A stretch of 12,959 bases of DNA from DASSFZ01 sp036514635. Its GTDB lineage: Bacteria > Chloroflexota > Anaerolineae > Fen-1058. Below, piece after piece: positions 1 through 6,966 of the stretch. The first letter of the stretch is position 1, and each line of letters opens with the position of its first letter. The notes under the pieces are model-generated. The model was not told where the DNA came from, searched no databases, and saw only the letters and a program-made list of their open reading frames with translations. The DNA is taken from contig DATBWU010000289.1 of assembly GCA_036514635.1 (NCBI GenBank), forward strand, positions 1 to 12,959, written 5' to 3'. A program made the position numbers and the translations under genes.

Positions 1-10
1 TGTCGGGCAG

Positions 11-36
11 AGATTCTTCGCTGCGCTCAGCATGAC
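11..36. repeat. Dispersed intergenic repeat fragment
   Basis: The stretch reads AGATTCTTCGCTGCGCTCAG followed by CATGAC. From memory, very similar words (ATTCTTCGCTGCGCTCAGAATGAC and its complement) are scattered between genes in many environmental bacterial genomes. No second copy is present in this window, so the repeat call rests on recall, not on a visible pair. It lies just upstream of the palindromic repeat that precedes rnc. Confidence 0.35.
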
Positions 37-77
37 AATCTGCGGAGTTATTTCTTGACAAGCCCTTAAGAACCCGC

Positions 78-135
78 TGATCACTGATCACTGTTCACTG
101 TGGGCTGAACAGTGATCAGTGGGCAGTGATCAGTG
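78..135. repeat. Palindromic CTGATCACTG repeat upstream of rnc
   Basis: Positions 83-97 and 106-120 form a perfect 15-bp inverted repeat around an 8-base loop (98-105). The word CAGTGATCAGTG occurs twice in direct orientation (110-121 and 124-135), and TGATCAC is doubled at 78-91. The block reaches to within six bases of the rnc ATG and covers the alternative GTG at 126. A TTGACA lies upstream at 55-60, but no good -10 box stands at the right distance. An RNA copy would fold into a stable hairpin in the rnc leader. Confidence 0.8.
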
Positions 136-140
136 TCACG

Positions 141-812
141 ATGCCATCCCTACCCGACTTCCGCGATCCCTCTCTGCTCGAACGCGCGCTGACGCACCGC
201 TCGTACTTGAACGAGCACCCCGAGCTGGCGCTGGAGGACAATGAGCGCCTGGAGTTCCTGGGTGACGCGGTGCTCGATTTTGTGACGGGTGCGTGGCTGT
301 ACAATCGCTTCCCCGAGCTGCAGGAAGGCCGGCTGACCTCGTTGCGCGCGGCGCTGGTCAAGACGGAGACATTGGCCCGGTTCGCTCAACAGGCCGGCGT
401 GAACGAGCACTTACGGCTGGGCAGAGGCGAAGCGGAAACGGGCGGGCGCGGCCGGATGTCGATGCTGGCCGATGCGTTCGAGGCCGTCCTCGGCGCGCTG
501 TATCTCGATCAGGGACTGGCCGCCGTGCAGGCGTATCTGGCGCAACTGCTGCCGGAGGAAGTCGATCGCATCCTGGCCTCCGAGGCCGATCGCGACGCGA
601 AGAGCACACTGCAAGAATGGAGTCAGGCCGAGCGCAGCATCACGCCGCGCTATCGCACCATTGCCGAAGAAGGGCCAGATCACGCCAAGTTATTCACCGT
701 CGAAGTGCGCATCGGCGATGAAGTGGTGGGTCGGGGTGCAGGGGCAAGCAAGCAAGCAGCCGCGCAGGCCGCGGCGAATGATGCCTTGAAGCGCCTGGGG
801 ATAATCTTGTAG
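141..812 (+). CDS. rnc: Ribonuclease III
   Basis: Double-strand-specific endoribonuclease that processes rRNA precursors and other structured RNAs in the cytoplasm. From the ATG at 141 the protein has 223 residues, normal for the family. The signature NERLEFLGD is at residues 34-42, with metal-binding E38 and D42. The second acidic pair is in LADAFEAVLGALY (D111, E114). A double-stranded-RNA-binding domain fills residues ~153-223, ending in the typical GASKQAAAQAAA helix. A GTG at 126 is in frame but lies inside the palindromic repeat, and the family normally begins close to the PDF-x-LLERALTHRSY segment, so I prefer 141; no strong ribosome binding site precedes either start. The usual partners (acpP, ftsY, smc) are absent. 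The gene is convergent with the membrane protein that ends 14 bp downstream. Confidence 0.95.
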   Translation: MPSLPDFRDPSLLERALTHRSYLNEHPELALEDNERLEFLGDAVLDFVTGAWLYNRFPELQEGRLTSLRAALVKTETLARFAQQAGVNEHLRLGRGEAETGGRGRMSMLADAFEAVLGALYLDQGLAAVQAYLAQLLPEEVDRILASEADRDAKSTLQEWSQAERSITPRYRTIAEEGPDHAKLFTVEVRIGDEVVGRGAGASKQAAAQAAANDALKRLGIIL

Positions 813-826
813 TACGGATTCACCTC

Positions 827-1609
827 TCACCTTCTCCGCTTCGACCCACCCTCATCCGGCTTTCGATATTCGATTTTCCGGTGGCTGACCGTTTCGGTGC
901 TGCGCTCCACCACGGCGATTAGCAGCAGCACCGGAATGTTGATCGCCAGCGTGAAGATGAACGCGGCTGCGAGCCAGGTCATGGCGGCGTAAACCGGATC
1001 GGCCAGCGCCTGCAGGAGCGCACCCTGATCGGCGACCACCGCCAGTAGCAGCACGCCGGCGATGAACAGAATCACTGGCGGCCACGTTTCGCGATCGCTT
1101 TCGCTCGGCAGCATCGCGTTGCTGATGGCGAAAATCAGGTACAACCAGAGCCACGCATCGGGGGCCTGAACCAGCCGGCTCAGCGCCTCACCGATCGCAG
1201 GCCCCTGCCCTGACAACAGCACGCGACCCAAATCCGACAGGCCGAAGACGCGCTCGCCGATCAGCAGCACCATCCCGCACCCGGCCAGCAGCGGCGCGAT
1301 GCCGATCAGGCTCGCGCGCACCGGGTCCACTCGCTCGACCATCACCGAGCCAAGCGCCACGTGACCGCGCGGATCACGCCGGGGCACAACGGAAAACCCG
1401 CTCGTCTTGACCCGCAGCAGGATTGCCATCGCCACGTGGCTCAGCTCGTGCAAGACCACGCCGGGTAACAACGGCAGAGAATACAACAGCAACGCCATCT
1501 CCGGGTTGCCGGTCAACAGATACGCAACGCCGTGCAGATGTCGATGAATCCATCGCACGACGGACACGAGCGCGACGAGCGAAGCAACGAACCAAAGCAA
1601 TGCATCCAC
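827..1609 (-). CDS. Multi-pass membrane protein with HExxH motif, M50-like metalloprotease
   Basis: A 260-residue hydrophobic protein with about five membrane segments (near residues 4-20, 38-66, 99-118, 153-168, 177-193 and 208-233) and a basic C-terminal tail. HELSH at residues 54-58 lies inside a hydrophobic helix, as the zinc site does in site-2 proteases (family M50). A second conserved-looking motif, N164-x3-P168-x3-D172, resembles the N-x2-P-x4-D-G motif that supplies the third zinc ligand in M50, but lacks the DG. Protease activity inside the membrane is therefore an inference. The start is GTG at 1609; a nearby ATG is out of frame. It lies 78 bp downstream of tpiA on the same strand, with a palindromic repeat between them, and its stop abuts rnc. 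Substrate and role are unknown. Confidence 0.65.
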   Translation of the reverse strand: MDALLWFVASLVALVSVVRWIHRHLHGVAYLLTGNPEMALLLYSLPLLPGVVLHELSHVAMAILLRVKTSGFSVVPRRDPRGHVALGSVMVERVDPVRASLIGIAPLLAGCGMVLLIGERVFGLSDLGRVLLSGQGPAIGEALSRLVQAPDAWLWLYLIFAISNAMLPSESDRETWPPVILFIAGVLLLAVVADQGALLQALADPVYAAMTWLAAAFIFTLAINIPVLLLIAVVERSTETVSHRKIEYRKPDEGGSKRRR

Positions 1610-1636
1610 GAGCCGTCGTTACCCTCTGGTGTAAAA

Positions 1637-1687
1637 CGTGACGAGTGAAACGTGAGGGCCATCGTCTCACTCGTCACGCCTCACGCA

Positions 1688-1706
<19 letters not shown>
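1637..1706. repeat. CACGTTTCAC/CACTCGTCACG palindromic repeat at the tpiA 3' end
   Basis: Two interleaved perfect inverted repeats are visible. CGTGACGAGTGA (1637-1648) pairs with 1667-1678, and AGTGAAACGTGAG (1644-1656) pairs with 1694-1706. The second right arm lies inside the last codons of tpiA, so the repeat encodes part of its tail. On the minus strand the structure sits at the stop of tpiA and upstream of the membrane protein gene. It could act as an RNA hairpin between the two genes. Confidence 0.75.
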
Positions 1707-2461
<755 letters not shown>

Positions 2462-2520
2462 TATGGATTCCTCCGCATAAGATATACTCGACGCGGGAAC
2501 AATCTGCGGTCTTGCTCACC

Positions 2521-2569
2521 GACCGCGTCCTCGCGGTCGATCAGGATACACGCCCGCGTGGACGCGGGC
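2521..2569. repeat. GC-rich tandem hairpins, repeat family shared with 10282-10347
   Basis: Two perfect hairpins lie 13 bases apart. GACCGCG-TCCT-CGCGGTC (2521-2538) is followed by GCCCGCG-TGGA-CGCGGGC (2552-2569). The same order of words (CCGCGTCCTCGCGG, then GTGGACGCCCGCG or GCCCGCG...CGCGGGCTT) recurs at 10282-10347 inside a MITE-like element. Here it occupies the leader region upstream of tpiA. It may be a relic of that element. Confidence 0.65.
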
Positions 2570-2630
2570 TTTGAGCGGCAAAAAGCGCAACGTGTGACCG
2601 CGCGCAGTATAGCCGGATTATACAACAAGC

Positions 2631-2653
2631 GACCGGCGCTTCGAGCGCCGGTC
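2631..2653 (-). terminator. Hairpin after the kinase gene, possible terminator
   Basis: A perfect 10-bp stem (GACCGGCGCT / AGCGCCGGTC) with a 3-base loop begins four bases after the kinase TAA on the minus strand. It is followed by GCTTGTTGTATAAT, which is only moderately T-rich. A TATAAT word (2617-2622, complement) falls just past the hairpin and could belong to a tpiA promoter, but I see no matching -35. Confidence 0.5.
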
Positions 2654-2657
2654 ACCG

Positions 2658-4268
2658 TTATCGGTCGAGCCTGCAATCCAGATCGGTCATCACCAAAGCG
2701 ATCCATGGCGGGATGGCAGATAGCCCTTCGGAGTTCGCCTTAGCCTGCCGGAACTCGCGGCTGGCGATGAGCGGCTCGCCTTTCTTCAAGTGGGCGCAGC
2801 CCTTTACCGCATGGGCCGGGGCAAAGTCGGGTTGTAATCCTAACGCTTTTTCCGTCGCAGCCAGCGCTTCGTCGATTCGATTCTGCAGCAACAGCGACGC
2901 CCCGATTCCCGTATAGATGAAGGGATTATCGGGCTGCTTTTCCGACAGCCACTTCAAGTGTGCGTCGGCACGGGCCGGCTCGCCGCCTGCCAGCCACGCT
3001 TCGGCAGCGAGCAGACGCAGCTCCTGTGCTTCCGGCGCGTCAGCCGGAGCCCGTTGCAAGGCGTCTTCGGCTGTCTGGGCTGCGTCGCGGAACGTGGCGC
3101 GTGCATCGCGTGGTCGAGCCTCCAAAACCAGATCGTTGGCTTTACGGAATAGCGATGCAGCATTATCACGCAACTCTTTCACTTCCGGCCCGGCCTGCGG
3201 CGGCTTAGTCGCCTCGACCGGAGGTGGATTCGTCTCGATCGGGGAGCGTGTCGCCAGCAAGATACCCACGATCACAACCACGATCAACCCGCTTAGCCCG
3301 ATCCAGATCAGTGGGCTGATCGGCTTCCGCGCCGGCGCATGCACAGCGACCGTGGGCGCAGCCGGCTTCGGAGCGGCTGCGACGGTCGGCGCGGCGGGCG
3401 TCGTGAGAATGGTCGACGGCGATGAGGCCAACTTGATTCCCGACTCATCCACCGCTCGATTCAGCGCAGTCATCATTTCCTCGACCATCGGGAAACGATC
3501 GGCGCGATCCTTCGCCAGCGCCTTGAGCAAGAAGCGCTCGAAAGGTTCGGGCAGATTCGGGTTGATCGTGCGCGGCATCGGCAGCGGCGTGAAGATGTGA
3601 TCGTGCACCACGGCGAACGGTGTATCGGCCTGGTACGGCACGCGCCCGACGAGCAGTTCGTAGATCACCACGCCGAGCGAGTAGATATCCGTGCGCGCGT
3701 CGAGGTCGCGCTCGGCTTTCGCCTGCTCCGGCGAGATGTACTGCGGCGTGCCCAGGATCGAATCCTGCGACAGCGTCGATTCGCCGGCCTGTGCGATGCG
3801 TGCCAGACCGAAGTCGGTCAGGAATACGTCGCCCTTCGGCGTGAGCATCACGTTGCTCGGCTTGATGTCACGGTGCAGCACGCCCTGTCCATGCGCATAG
3901 ATCAGCGCCGCGCCGACCGAGTGAACCACCTTCAGCATCTCGTCGATCGACAGCGGGCCGTGCCCCAGGCGCGCCTTCAGCGTCTCGCCCTCGATGTAAC
4001 GCATGACGAGATAGGGCTGCCCGTTGTGATCGCTGAAGTCGTACACCGGAACAATGTTGGGGTGCTCGAGTTTGGCGACGACGCGGGCTTCGCGCTGGAA
4101 ACGACCGAGGAAGCTAGGGTCTTCTTTGAAGGCCGGGTGCAGCACTTTGATGGCGACGTAGCGATCGAGCGCGGCGTGGTACGCCTTGAAAACCGTCGCC
4201 ATACCGCCGCTGCCCAACTGTTCGGTAATGCGATACGGGCCAACCGTTTCACCGACGATGAACGACAT
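2658..4268 (-). CDS. Transmembrane serine/threonine protein kinase with C-terminal TPR repeats
   Basis: A Hanks-type (PknB-like) kinase of 536 residues that should phosphorylate cytoplasmic proteins. The kinase domain spans ~12-268: glycine loop GSGGMATVF (19-27), ATP-anchoring K41 in VAIKVL, catalytic HRDIKPSN (132-139, D134), DFG at 152-154, and activation segment GTPQYISPEQ (173-182). All key residues are intact. A proline/alanine-rich linker (~281-318) leads to a single membrane helix (~319-339). The C-terminal part (~365-515) contains TPR-like helical pairs, clearest at 450-510, that should lie outside the cell; no PASTA domain is visible. The start is supported by GGAAGG upstream of the ATG and a promoter at 4298-4327. 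A hairpin follows the stop. A regulatory role coupled to sensing through the TPRs is inference. Confidence 0.93.
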   Translation of the reverse strand: MSFIVGETVGPYRITEQLGSGGMATVFKAYHAALDRYVAIKVLHPAFKEDPSFLGRFQREARVVAKLEHPNIVPVYDFSDHNGQPYLVMRYIEGETLKARLGHGPLSIDEMLKVVHSVGAALIYAHGQGVLHRDIKPSNVMLTPKGDVFLTDFGLARIAQAGESTLSQDSILGTPQYISPEQAKAERDLDARTDIYSLGVVIYELLVGRVPYQADTPFAVVHDHIFTPLPMPRTINPNLPEPFERFLLKALAKDRADRFPMVEEMMTALNRAVDESGIKLASSPSTILTTPAAPTVAAAPKPAAPTVAVHAPARKPISPLIWIGLSGLIVVVIVGILLATRSPIETNPPPVEATKPPQAGPEVKELRDNAASLFRKANDLVLEARPRDARATFRDAAQTAEDALQRAPADAPEAQELRLLAAEAWLAGGEPARADAHLKWLSEKQPDNPFIYTGIGASLLLQNRIDEALAATEKALGLQPDFAPAHAVKGCAHLKKGEPLIASREFRQAKANSEGLSAIPPWIALVMTDLDCRLDR

Positions 4269-4297
4269 ACGCCTTCCTTTCTTCCCCCGCTGCGGGC

Positions 4298-4327
4298 ATT
4301 ATATACTGCCTGGCGTGAAGCGGACAA
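4298..4327 (-). promoter_or_regulatory. Sigma-70-like promoter of the kinase gene
   Basis: On the minus strand TTGTCC (4327-4322) is followed after 18 bases by a perfect TATAAT (4303-4298). The predicted start lies about 25 bases before the kinase ATG, leaving room for the purine-rich GGAAGG ribosome binding site. Confidence 0.5.
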
Positions 4328-4418
4328 TAGGACAATGTTAGCCGAGTGTAAACTCACAATCGGAAAACCCAAGCGGCTGACAGGGTTGCCGCCGCTCAGA
4401 GTGGGCAGACACAGCCGG

Positions 4419-4447
4419 TTGACTAACCTAGTAAACCATGCTAGGCT
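4419..4447 (+). promoter_or_regulatory. Putative leaderless, self-regulated promoter of the XRE-methyltransferase gene
   Basis: TTGACT (4419-4424) and TAGGCT (4442-4447) are 17 bases apart. The expected transcription start is at or next to the ATG at 4454, and no Shine-Dalgarno sequence precedes that ATG. Two small palindromes overlap the promoter: ACTA-ACC-TAGT (4422-4432), the same 4-3-4 shape as the C-boxes of restriction-modification controller proteins, and CCTAG-N9-CTAGG (4427-4445). They are candidate operators for the XRE domain encoded just downstream. Confidence 0.45.
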
Positions 4448-4453
4448 TGCGCC

Positions 4454-5773
4454 ATGAAAAAAACCGGCTTCAAGCGCAAGGGACTACAAACGCTCGACCT
4501 AAAAGACTTTGGACAGCGCCTGCGATCAGAGCGAATATCGGCCGGCTTATCCTTGACCGCGCTGTCCGAGAAGTTGAAGGCAACAAAGGGTTACCTGTCG
4601 CGCCTGGAGAGCGGCCAGGCTATACCTGCCGCGAAAATGGTCGAACGCATCGCGAAGATTCTTCACATTGACCCCGATCCGCTGCATATCCTTGCAGGGT
4701 ATCTTCCCGCCGATGTGGAACAGATATTGTATGAGCATCCTTTGAAAGCGCCTGCCATTCTCCGCGAGACCTTCGGCGAGTACGACTCCACGCATAGCAA
4801 CAGACGAGAGAGCAAAACCGGCACGCAGAATGCCAAATCCGCAAGGCTAGGCCCTTATGAGACGATATGCGCCGACTGCCTCGACTGGCTCGATCAACGC
4901 GCGCCGAATAGCATTCAGGCTGTGGTTACCGATCCGCCGTATGGACTCAAGGAGTACACGCTGGCAGAGAAAGAAAAACTTCGCGGTGGACGGGGTGGCG
5001 TCTGGCGAATCCCGCCGTCCTTTGATGGACACACACGGAATCCCTTACCGCGATTTACCGTTCTTACGGATAGCGACAAAGCCAACCTGAGGCATTTCAT
5101 TGCAAAGTGGGCCCAAAAGGTCATTCGGGTGCTTGTGCCCGGCGGGCACATCTTTATTGCGACTAATCCACTTGTATCACACCTCGTCTACGTGGCTCTG
5201 GAAGAGGCAGGGTTCGAGAAGCGCGGCGAGATCATCCGGCTCGTGCAAACTCTGCGGGGTGGTGACAGGCCCAAGAATGCTCACACAGAGTTCGACATGG
5301 TAACGGTGATGCCCCGATCGAGCTGGGAACCCTGGGGACTCTTCAGAAAGCCATGCGAGGGCCGGGTGCAGGATAACCTTCGCAAGTGGAAGACCGGCGG
5401 CTTACGCCGCCTCTCGGCAGAGCAGCCCTTCAGCGACGTGATTAAGAGCGCGCCCACGCGCAGCCTTGAGCGCGAGATTGCACCACACCCGTCGCTAAAG
5501 CCCCAAGCCTTCATGCGCCAGATCGTTCGCGCGGCCCTCCCACTGGGCCAGGGTATTGTGCTTGATCCCTTCATGGGCGGAGGCTCAACGATTGCTGCGG
5601 CCGCCGCTCTCGGCTATCAGAGTACCGGCATCGAATCCGACCCGGAGTTCTACCGAATAGCCGTTCAGGCCATCCCCCAGCTTGCCGCTCTGATCCTCAA
5701 TGAGAACGGCAACGGTATTGCGCTTGAACGATCAGAGACGGGTACGGTTCAGCAAAGACTGTTCGACGTGTAG
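4454..5773 (+). CDS. XRE-type helix-turn-helix / beta-class DNA methyltransferase fusion
   Basis: Sequence-specific DNA methyltransferase (N4-cytosine or N6-adenine) of 439 residues. Residues ~19-72 form an XRE helix-turn-helix (FGQRLRSERISAGLSL, then KGYLSRLESGQAIPAAKMVERIAK), followed by a linker to ~133. The catalytic domain shows TDPPYGL (motif IV, 159-165), a variable region of ~180 residues that should read the target site, HPSLKP (345-350), and the S-adenosylmethionine loop LDPFMGGGST (370-379) with GIESDPEF (392-399). This order (DPPY before FxGxG) marks the beta class. The XRE part resembles controller proteins, so the enzyme may repress its own gene. It is convergent with the nuclease-like gene downstream, ending 12 bp from that gene's read-through stop. 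GC content looks lower than in neighbouring genes. Base specificity and target site cannot be read from sequence. Confidence 0.9.
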   Translation: MKKTGFKRKGLQTLDLKDFGQRLRSERISAGLSLTALSEKLKATKGYLSRLESGQAIPAAKMVERIAKILHIDPDPLHILAGYLPADVEQILYEHPLKAPAILRETFGEYDSTHSNRRESKTGTQNAKSARLGPYETICADCLDWLDQRAPNSIQAVVTDPPYGLKEYTLAEKEKLRGGRGGVWRIPPSFDGHTRNPLPRFTVLTDSDKANLRHFIAKWAQKVIRVLVPGGHIFIATNPLVSHLVYVALEEAGFEKRGEIIRLVQTLRGGDRPKNAHTEFDMVTVMPRSSWEPWGLFRKPCEGRVQDNLRKWKTGGLRRLSAEQPFSDVIKSAPTRSLEREIAPHPSLKPQAFMRQIVRAALPLGQGIVLDPFMGGGSTIAAAAALGYQSTGIESDPEFYRIAVQAIPQLAALILNENGNGIALERSETGTVQQRLFDV

Positions 5774-5785
5774 CCCCAACAAGCA

Positions 5786-6409
5786 TCATTCTTCTGCCAG
5801 TGTCAAACGGTGCTTCCCCACACCCACGCCCGGCAGTCTATAGAGGAAATTACCGCGTAGTTTTGCAACACCAGCAGCAGTGATGGAAGCTGTCGGTGTT
5901 CGTCGCGAAGCGCCCTTGCGACCGGAGAATGATCAATCCGATTTCGCGAGTCGCGCGCACAGTATCTCAACGAATGTAAGCGGCACACTCTCACTCCCAG
6001 CCTGTTCGCCCACCCTATACCGGAAGATCATTAGCCACACGTCCTCAGGATTATGGCCCTGCCAGCCGCCTTGGTGGATCGAAGCCTTCACCTCGATGCC
6101 CTCGTCACCCTTCAAAACGAAGTTTGACGTGTAGTGCCCCTTCAGTAGCAGGTCTGGGTGGCCGCCGATTTTGAGATTCACTTCGAGGGTCTTTGCTGCC
6201 CGCGCTATGTTCTTCACCAAAAACTCCGAGACGATGCCGGATAATGAGTTCCCTAACAGCAGTTGCTCAAGTGGGTGAAACCCACTGCCTTCCAAGAAGT
6301 CGTTAAGTCCATGAAAGAGGCGATAGGTCTCCGCGACAGCCCGCGCAACTTCATCGACGGTAAGCCCATAGGGTAAGATCACCTTTGGGCTGATATACTT
6401 GGGGTCCAA
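5786..6409 (-). pseudogene. Full-length extent of the restriction endonuclease gene, interrupted by in-frame TGA
   Basis: Past the TGA at 5933-5935 the same frame stays open for 48 more codons and ends at TGA 5786-5788, 12 bp from the methyltransferase stop. The continuation reads SFSGRKGASRRTPTASI, then a short region with L-R-G-N-F-L-Y and a lysine/arginine-rich end, and looks like normal protein sequence. With tryptophan (TGG) in place of TGA, the product would have 207 residues. Other genes here end with TGA (moxR, the phosphoribosyltransferase, the Mut7-C protein), so general reading of TGA as an amino acid is excluded. The choices are a nonsense mutation, a sequencing error, or local read-through. 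Confidence 0.65.
5933..6409 (-). CDS. PD-(D/E)XK nuclease-like protein, probable restriction endonuclease (truncated)
   Basis: The open part encodes 158 residues. GGHPDLL (82-88, P85-D86), then GIEVKAS (104-110, E106, K108), match the metal-binding PD...(D/E)XK core of type II restriction enzymes, and are followed by GGWQGHNPEDVWLM (114-127). E62 upstream may be a further acidic residue. Position tail to tail with a DNA methyltransferase supports a cognate restriction enzyme. The only plausible start is TTG at 6409, since no ATG or GTG occurs in frame before the upstream TAA at 6455-6457. GAGAGGG lies 14 bases before it, which is far, so translation may be weak or coupled to the preceding gene, which ends 19 bp upstream. 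The TGA at 5933-5935 appears premature (see the separate read-through entry). Recognition site unknown. Confidence 0.7.
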   Translation of the reverse strand: MDPKYISPKVILPYGLTVDEVARAVAETYRLFHGLNDFLEGSGFHPLEQLLLGNSLSGIVSEFLVKNIARAAKTLEVNLKIGGHPDLLLKGHYTSNFVLKGDEGIEVKASIHQGGWQGHNPEDVWLMIFRYRVGEQAGSESVPLTFVEILCARLAKSD

Positions 6410-6428
6410 TTTGACCGGGCGATCCCTC

Positions 6429-6908
6429 TCACGTGTCTCCTTCTTTCCAGGCGTTTAGCATTCTGCGTATTCGTTCAACGTGCGTCGCGGCCCAATAAAT
6501 GCGCCCACACTCTGGGCAGCGGCGAAATTCATCCTGCGTCTGGAACACGTAGGGCGGCACGCGCCCCTCTACGTCCGCCTTGTCGATCGACTCCAGCCGC
6601 CCATTGCATACCGGGCAGCGCGTGAACCGGCCCGCGAGCGGTGGGCCAACGGCCGCCTGCACTTGCTCGATCTGCGCCGCCAGGTCTTGCGACTCGATCC
6701 AGATTGCTCGCACGCCGCGCTGGCGCGACAAAGCCCAATCGCGCGTCAGCAGAATACGATTCTCCGCCTGCGCGATCCGCAGCAGGGCGAGGTCCCTGGC
6801 CGAGTTGTCGTAGCGTGTGTCGTAACCCAGCAGGCGCAGCCACTTCGCCAATCGCCCCAGCATCACATCCGCAATCAGGCGTGGGGCGTTGCTTTGCTCA
6901 TCGCTCAT
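6429..6908 (-). CDS. Mut7-C RNase domain protein with C-terminal zinc ribbon
   Basis: A 159-residue protein of the Mut7-C family (PF01927, COG1656), a PIN-like fold predicted to cut RNA. The N-terminal part shows LIADVMLGRLAKWLRLLGYDT (D14, D30) and RILLTRD (51-57, D57), the usual acidic residues. A zinc ribbon follows: CPVC at 98-101 and CPECGRIYW at 131-139. Length is typical. The start ATG at 6908 is divergent from the Amt-like gene, with about 58 bp between them. The stop lies 19 bp upstream of the nuclease-like gene on the same strand, so both could share one transcript. Whether it takes part in the restriction-modification island is unknown; the family is common in chromosomes without such systems. 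Confidence 0.88.
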   Translation of the reverse strand: MSDEQSNAPRLIADVMLGRLAKWLRLLGYDTRYDNSARDLALLRIAQAENRILLTRDWALSRQRGVRAIWIESQDLAAQIEQVQAAVGPPLAGRFTRCPVCNGRLESIDKADVEGRVPPYVFQTQDEFRRCPECGRIYWAATHVERIRRMLNAWKEGDT

Positions 6909-6966
6909 TGCTCTGGTATCATCTTATGGTGCGTGATCTGCACGAGGCACGCCATACGCAATTGGC

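Noticed and set aside
3597..4457. A 286-codon plus-strand open frame opposite the kinase gene
   Set aside because: It is a shadow of the kinase in GC-rich sequence: no domain is recognisable, it lacks a ribosome binding site, and the opposite strand encodes an unbroken kinase with all catalytic motifs.
5933..5935. UGA recoded genome-wide as tryptophan or glycine
   Set aside because: The moxR, phosphoribosyltransferase, Mut7-C and hydrolase genes all end naturally at TGA, so UGA is a normal stop here.
5803..5994. Small minus-strand open frame between the methyltransferase and nuclease genes
   Set aside because: It is in a different frame from the convincing read-through of the nuclease gene, which explains the same bases better.
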